DNA from: Pseudomonadota bacterium
GTDB taxonomy: Bacteria > Desulfobacterota > Desulfovibrionia > Desulfovibrionales > Desulfovibrionaceae
Length of the DNA: 64,000 nt
Assembly: GCA_023419375.1 (NCBI GenBank)
Contig: JAEZYD010000056.1
Location: 62,001 to 126,000 of the forward strand
Reading direction: 5' to 3'
Shown in pieces: positions 60,685 through 64,000 of the stretch. The notes under the pieces were generated by a model. That model saw only the letters and a list, made by a program, of their open reading frames with translations. It was not told the origin of the DNA and made no database searches. Within the stretch, counting starts at the first letter, position 1. Each line of letters opens with the position of its first letter. Both the position numbers and the translations under genes were made by a program.

Positions 60685-61638
60685 ATGCCTCAGCAAGACA
60701 AAGATAAATGCGACATGCTGAATATTCAGCGGCAGGCTCTGGCCCGCAACATTGCCCGCCAGACCGAGCAAAACCACCGCCTGGAAACGGCAGTGCCAGG
60801 GCTTGTACTGGTGCGGTATGAAGCGCCGACACAGCCCGCAAGCTGCATGTACGAGCCAACTATCTGCCTTGTTGCTCAAGGCGCCAAGCGCGTTATGCTG
60901 GGGGATGAAGAATATCTGTACGATGCCAACCACTACCTGATTTCGTCTGTTGGCCTGCCGGTGGTGGCAAATGTGGTGGAGGCCAGCCCGGAAGTGCCGC
61001 TGCTGGGCATGGTGCTCAAGCTTGATATGCGCATGCTGGCTCAGATGATGGTGGACAGCAATCTGCCGGTCTCGCGCGCGGCAAAATCCGGGCGCGGCAT
61101 GCGCGTCAGCGAAGTATGCATGCCCTTGCTCAACGCCTTTCAGCGGCTGCTTGATCTGCACGACAACCCGCAGGACATCGCCGTGCTCTCCCCCCTGATC
61201 CACAAAGAGATACTCTACCGCCTGCTGCTGGGCGAACAGGGGCATTATTTACGCCAGATTGTGGCCGCCGGCAGCCATGGCTTCCAGATTGCGCAGGCCA
61301 TTGACTGGCTCAAGAAAAACTACGTCCAGCCCTTGAAGATCGACAACCTCGCCCGGCAGATCGGCATGAGCACCTCGACCTTCCATCTCCATTTTCGCGC
61401 CATGACCAGCATGAGCCCGCTGCAATACCAAAAGTGGATGCGCCTGCACGAGGCAAGACGCCTCATGTTCATGGAGCATCTGGACGCCACCAGCGCGGCC
61501 TTTCAGGTGGGGTACGAAAGCCCCTCGCAATTCAGCCGCGAATACCGCCGCCAGTTCGGTACGCCGCCCCTGCGCGACATCAAGGGGCTGATCAGCACCC
61601 AAAGCGACTGCGCTTCCGCCAGCCACAAGACAATGTGA
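60685..61638 (+). CDS. AraC-family transcriptional regulator
   Basis: 317 residues. The N-terminal AraC_N cupin-like domain (about 30-200; YEPTICLVAQGAKRVMLGDEEYLYD) precedes two helix-turn-helix units (LARQIGMSTSTFHLHFRAMT and AAFQVGYESPSQFSREYRRQFG). The start at 60685 follows AGGGAG. The N-terminal type is common in regulators that sit next to oxidoreductase genes and respond to small organics. The divergent flavodoxin-like gene is the likely target. Confidence 0.88.
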   Translation: MPQQDKDKCDMLNIQRQALARNIARQTEQNHRLETAVPGLVLVRYEAPTQPASCMYEPTICLVAQGAKRVMLGDEEYLYDANHYLISSVGLPVVANVVEASPEVPLLGMVLKLDMRMLAQMMVDSNLPVSRAAKSGRGMRVSEVCMPLLNAFQRLLDLHDNPQDIAVLSPLIHKEILYRLLLGEQGHYLRQIVAAGSHGFQIAQAIDWLKKNYVQPLKIDNLARQIGMSTSTFHLHFRAMTSMSPLQYQKWMRLHEARRLMFMEHLDATSAAFQVGYESPSQFSREYRRQFGTPPLRDIKGLISTQSDCASASHKTM

Positions 61639-61870
61639 AACACCCTGCACACTAAGGGCACGTTGAGTTTGCAATGCTGTGCGCTGGCAAGGCTCGCGCT
61701 GTTGCGGGCATTCCCTGCTCTTACCTCTTTTTCTTCGTGTTACTCTCCAGCATTTTTGATTGATATTGACTTTCAATTTCTTTTCCTACATCTTCCTGGT
61801 TCATCGTGTGCCTCAACCGCAAACAAATGCACGCTGCCCTCCTCCAATCACAGCTATTCCAGGAAGAAAC

Positions 61871-62863
61871 ATGACGCCTTCACAGGTTATTTCCGCTTTG
61901 CAGACCCTCACCAGCATTCATCAGCCCGTATTTCTGTGGGGCGCGCCGGGCGTAGGCAAAAGCCAGATAGTGTCCCAGGTGGCCGCCATGCGGGGCATGG
62001 CCCTGCGCGATATCCGGGCCGTGCTGCTTGACCCTGTCGACCTGCGCGGCTTGCCGCGCCTTACTGATGCGGGAACCGCCGTCTGGTGCCCGCCAGCCTT
62101 TCTGCCGGGGCCGGGCGATCCGCCCACTGGCATCCTGTTTCTTGACGAACTCAACGCCGCCCCGCCGCTGGTGCAGGCGGCCTGCTATCAGCTCATACTC
62201 GACAGAGCCATTGGCGAATACCGCCTGCCGGATGGCTGGTCCATCATAGCCGCTGGCAACCGGGAAAAGGACAAGGCCGTCTCGTACCGCATGCCTTCTG
62301 CCCTGGCTAACCGCATGGTGCATCTGGAATTTGACGCCAGCCTTGAGGACTGGCTCGCCTGGGCGCAGGGAGCGGGCATTCGCCGCGAGGTCTGCGCGTT
62401 TTTGCGCTTTCGTCCACGTTTATTGCATGATTTTGACCCGCAACGCATGGAAAAAGCCTTTGCTTCGCCCCGCTCGTGGGAATTTGTTTCGCGCATGCTG
62501 GAGGCCGCACCCGCCCGCGAGGTGGAATACGAGCTGTTTCAGGGCACTGTCGGCCCCGCAGCCGCAGCGGAGTTCATGGGTTTTCTCTCTGTATGGCGCG
62601 AGCTGCCCACGGTGGATTCCATCCTGGCGCAGCCCGAAGCCGCAACAGTGCCGCAGGAGCCAGCCGCCCTGTACGCCACCTGCGAAGCGCTGAGCCTGCG
62701 CGCGGCAGAAGACACCATGGATGCCCTCACAGCCTATGCCGAGCGCCTGCCCGCAGAATTCAGCGTGCTGCTGATGCGCGACGCTGTCTGCCAGAATACA
62801 GATGTTGTGAACACCCCGGCCTTCAACCGCTGGGCGGAAAAAAACGCGGAAGTTCTGCTCTAA
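61871..62863 (+). CDS. MoxR-type AAA+ ATPase
   Basis: 330 residues. Walker A GAPGVGKSQ, Walker B GILFLDELN, and sensor-1 AAGNREKDKA. A C-terminal helical lid follows. MoxR ATPases work with VWA-domain proteins as chaperones or insertases. The next gene, 3 bases downstream, encodes exactly such a partner. The start at 61871 follows AGGAAG. The 230 bases upstream are AT-rich non-coding sequence and presumably hold the promoter. Confidence 0.85.
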   Translation: MTPSQVISALQTLTSIHQPVFLWGAPGVGKSQIVSQVAAMRGMALRDIRAVLLDPVDLRGLPRLTDAGTAVWCPPAFLPGPGDPPTGILFLDELNAAPPLVQAACYQLILDRAIGEYRLPDGWSIIAAGNREKDKAVSYRMPSALANRMVHLEFDASLEDWLAWAQGAGIRREVCAFLRFRPRLLHDFDPQRMEKAFASPRSWEFVSRMLEAAPAREVEYELFQGTVGPAAAAEFMGFLSVWRELPTVDSILAQPEAATVPQEPAALYATCEALSLRAAEDTMDALTAYAERLPAEFSVLLMRDAVCQNTDVVNTPAFNRWAEKNAEVLL

Positions 62864-62866
62864 GCC

Positions 62867-64000
62867 ATGCACACTTTCGATAACCAGCAGCAGCCCTGCG
62901 CAGACAACGCGGCTTGCGCTTTACCTCAGTTGCAACAGCCGCCACAGCCGCAAGCCCCGCAAAAGCCTGCCGCAACCGCAACGGATGCCAGTGATGCAAC
63001 CCAGGCGGCCCGGCACTGCATCACGCGCGCCCGCGCAGCTCTGGTCATGGAGCATCCCTTTTTCGGCTCTCTGGCCCTGCGCCTGCGCTTAAAAACGGAC
63101 CCGACCTGCGCGGATATGTGGACAGACGGCAAAACCCTTGGCTACAACCCGGCATTCTCCACCGCCCTTACGCAAAAATCGCTGGTGGGGGCAATGGCGC
63201 ACGAGGTTCTGCATCTGGCTTTCGGGCATCATCTGCGCCGCAAGGGGCGCGATGCAAAACTGTGGAACCGCGCCTGCGATCTGGCGATCAATCACATTCT
63301 GGTGGAGTCTGGCTTTACACTGCCTCAGGGCTTTGCGCACAATCCGGCCTATGCGGGCATGAATGCGGATGAAATTTTTGACGCATTGGCAAGCCTGCAA
63401 GACGCCCCCACCAACAAGGGCGCGCAGAACGCGCAGGTTGCGCAGGGCGCGGAACAGACTGAAGGTGCTGGCGCAGCGGCCTTTGATGGAGGCAAGCAGA
63501 CCGGGCAACCGGAGCAGCCCACCCCGCAAGGCGCGCAAAACAGCAAGCAGCAAAAGGATGAAGACGCCGACCTGCAATCCGCCGCTGGCAACAAGGCCGC
63601 GGCTAAACGCGAAAAAGGCCGCCCGGAGCAATCAGAGGGCACAACCAGCTTCACAGGTGAGGTGCAGGATCACCCCGATGCGCAGGGCATGCAGAACGAT
63701 CAGGCCCTCAAGGCCGCCGAGCAGGAGGCGGATATCGCCATGATGCAGGCCATGCAGCGCGCCCGCAACATGGGCAGCATGCCCGCAGGTCTGGCCCGGC
63801 AGCTTGACCGGGCGTGGCGGCCCAAGCTGGACTGGCGCACGCTTTTGCAGCGGTTTTTGGAGCAGTGCGCGCAAAACGACTATTCGTGGACAACGCCCAA
63901 CCGCCGCTATCTGTACCAGAACATCTACCTGCCAGCCCGGCGGGAGGCCCGCCTGCCCCACGTGGCGCTGGCTGTGGACTGCTCCGGCTCGGTGGACGAG
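62867..64000 (+). CDS. DUF2201 metallopeptidase-like / VWA protein, 5' part
   Basis: The open frame runs off the window end after 378 codons. Residues about 45-150 form the DUF2201 putative metallopeptidase domain with zinc motif HEVLHLAFGHH. A long low-complexity Gln/Ala/Glu linker (about 175-270) follows. The frame ends in VALAVDCSGSVDE, whose DxSxS is the metal site of a VWA domain. It starts 3 bases after the MoxR ATPase gene; the pair is a known ATPase/VWA partnership of uncertain substrate. Confidence 0.85.
   Translation, partial: MHTFDNQQQPCADNAACALPQLQQPPQPQAPQKPAATATDASDATQAARHCITRARAALVMEHPFFGSLALRLRLKTDPTCADMWTDGKTLGYNPAFSTALTQKSLVGAMAHEVLHLAFGHHLRRKGRDAKLWNRACDLAINHILVESGFTLPQGFAHNPAYAGMNADEIFDALASLQDAPTNKGAQNAQVAQGAEQTEGAGAAAFDGGKQTGQPEQPTPQGAQNSKQQKDEDADLQSAAGNKAAAKREKGRPEQSEGTTSFTGEVQDHPDAQGMQNDQALKAAEQEADIAMMQAMQRARNMGSMPAGLARQLDRAWRPKLDWRTLLQRFLEQCAQNDYSWTTPNRRYLYQNIYLPARREARLPHVALAVDCSGSVDE

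Noticed and set aside
1..64000. CRISPR array or rRNA genes
   Set aside because: No regularly spaced repeats of 24-40 bases and no rRNA-like sequence were seen on either strand.

Overview
The window looks like a chromosomal segment of a Desulfovibrio-type sulfate reducer (Desulfovibrionaceae). The evidence is GC-rich genes with strong GGAGG-type ribosome sites, a cytochrome c553-like haem protein, an 11-haem membrane cytochrome, HdrD-like and polyferredoxin iron-sulfur proteins, an iron-containing alcohol dehydrogenase and a BioF-BioG-BioC biotin cluster. The genus is inferred from gene content, not proven.

Layout. (1) 1-3.2 kb: the end of a c-type cytochrome gene, a tRNA-Val(TAC) with its terminator, a decayed IS3-type transposase, and two AT-rich orphan genes (a two-TM protein and a PD-(D/E)XK-like protein). 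This is a small island beside a tRNA. (2) 3.2-10.3 kb, minus strand: a one-module NRPS whose adenylation domain is interrupted by a methyltransferase, and a subtilase autotransporter with a frameshift just before its last barrel strands. (3) 10.7-34.7 kb: acetoin/2,3-butanediol catabolism and lipoate metabolism. On the minus strand are bdhA and acoR. Opposite acoR, behind a sigma-54 promoter, lies a run of 18 co-directional genes. It encodes two E2 proteins, E1 alpha and beta, AcoX, Lin0512 and DUF6506 proteins, BudC and E3. It continues into a LipB-LipA fusion, an 11-haem cytochrome with a cytochrome b-like membrane domain, a GcvH-like lipoyl carrier, an HdrD-like protein, a lipoate ligase-DUF116 fusion, a GGR-like flavoprotein, two radical SAM proteins of the LipS1/LipS2 type and a GDSL esterase. 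(4) 34.7-38.8 kb: a MerR regulator, a small protein, a 10-TM transporter and a divergent iron alcohol dehydrogenase. (5) 38.9-51.8 kb, minus strand: a synthase-dependent exopolysaccharide system with an N-terminal PilZ domain on the glycosyltransferase, three deacetylase-like domains, a TPR-porin and a GH18-like hydrolase. (6) 51.9-64 kb: bioF-bioG-bioC, a polyferredoxin/Tat aldo-keto reductase pair, larC(N-terminal)-larB, a flavodoxin-family oxidoreductase facing an AraC regulator, and a MoxR ATPase followed by a DUF2201 metallopeptidase/VWA protein that runs off the end.

How the genes work together. AcoR with sigma-54 should switch on acetoin cleavage, and both butanediol dehydrogenases feed acetoin into it. 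The complex needs lipoyl groups on two E2 proteins. The same operon supplies a standard lipoate route (LipB-LipA) and a second one (ligase plus LipS1/LipS2-type proteins). It also encodes a further lipoyl carrier packed between a disulfide-reductase-like iron-sulfur protein and a membrane multihaem cytochrome. The most interesting reading is that lipoyl thiols are a redox substrate wired directly into respiration. That is a hypothesis from gene order and domains.
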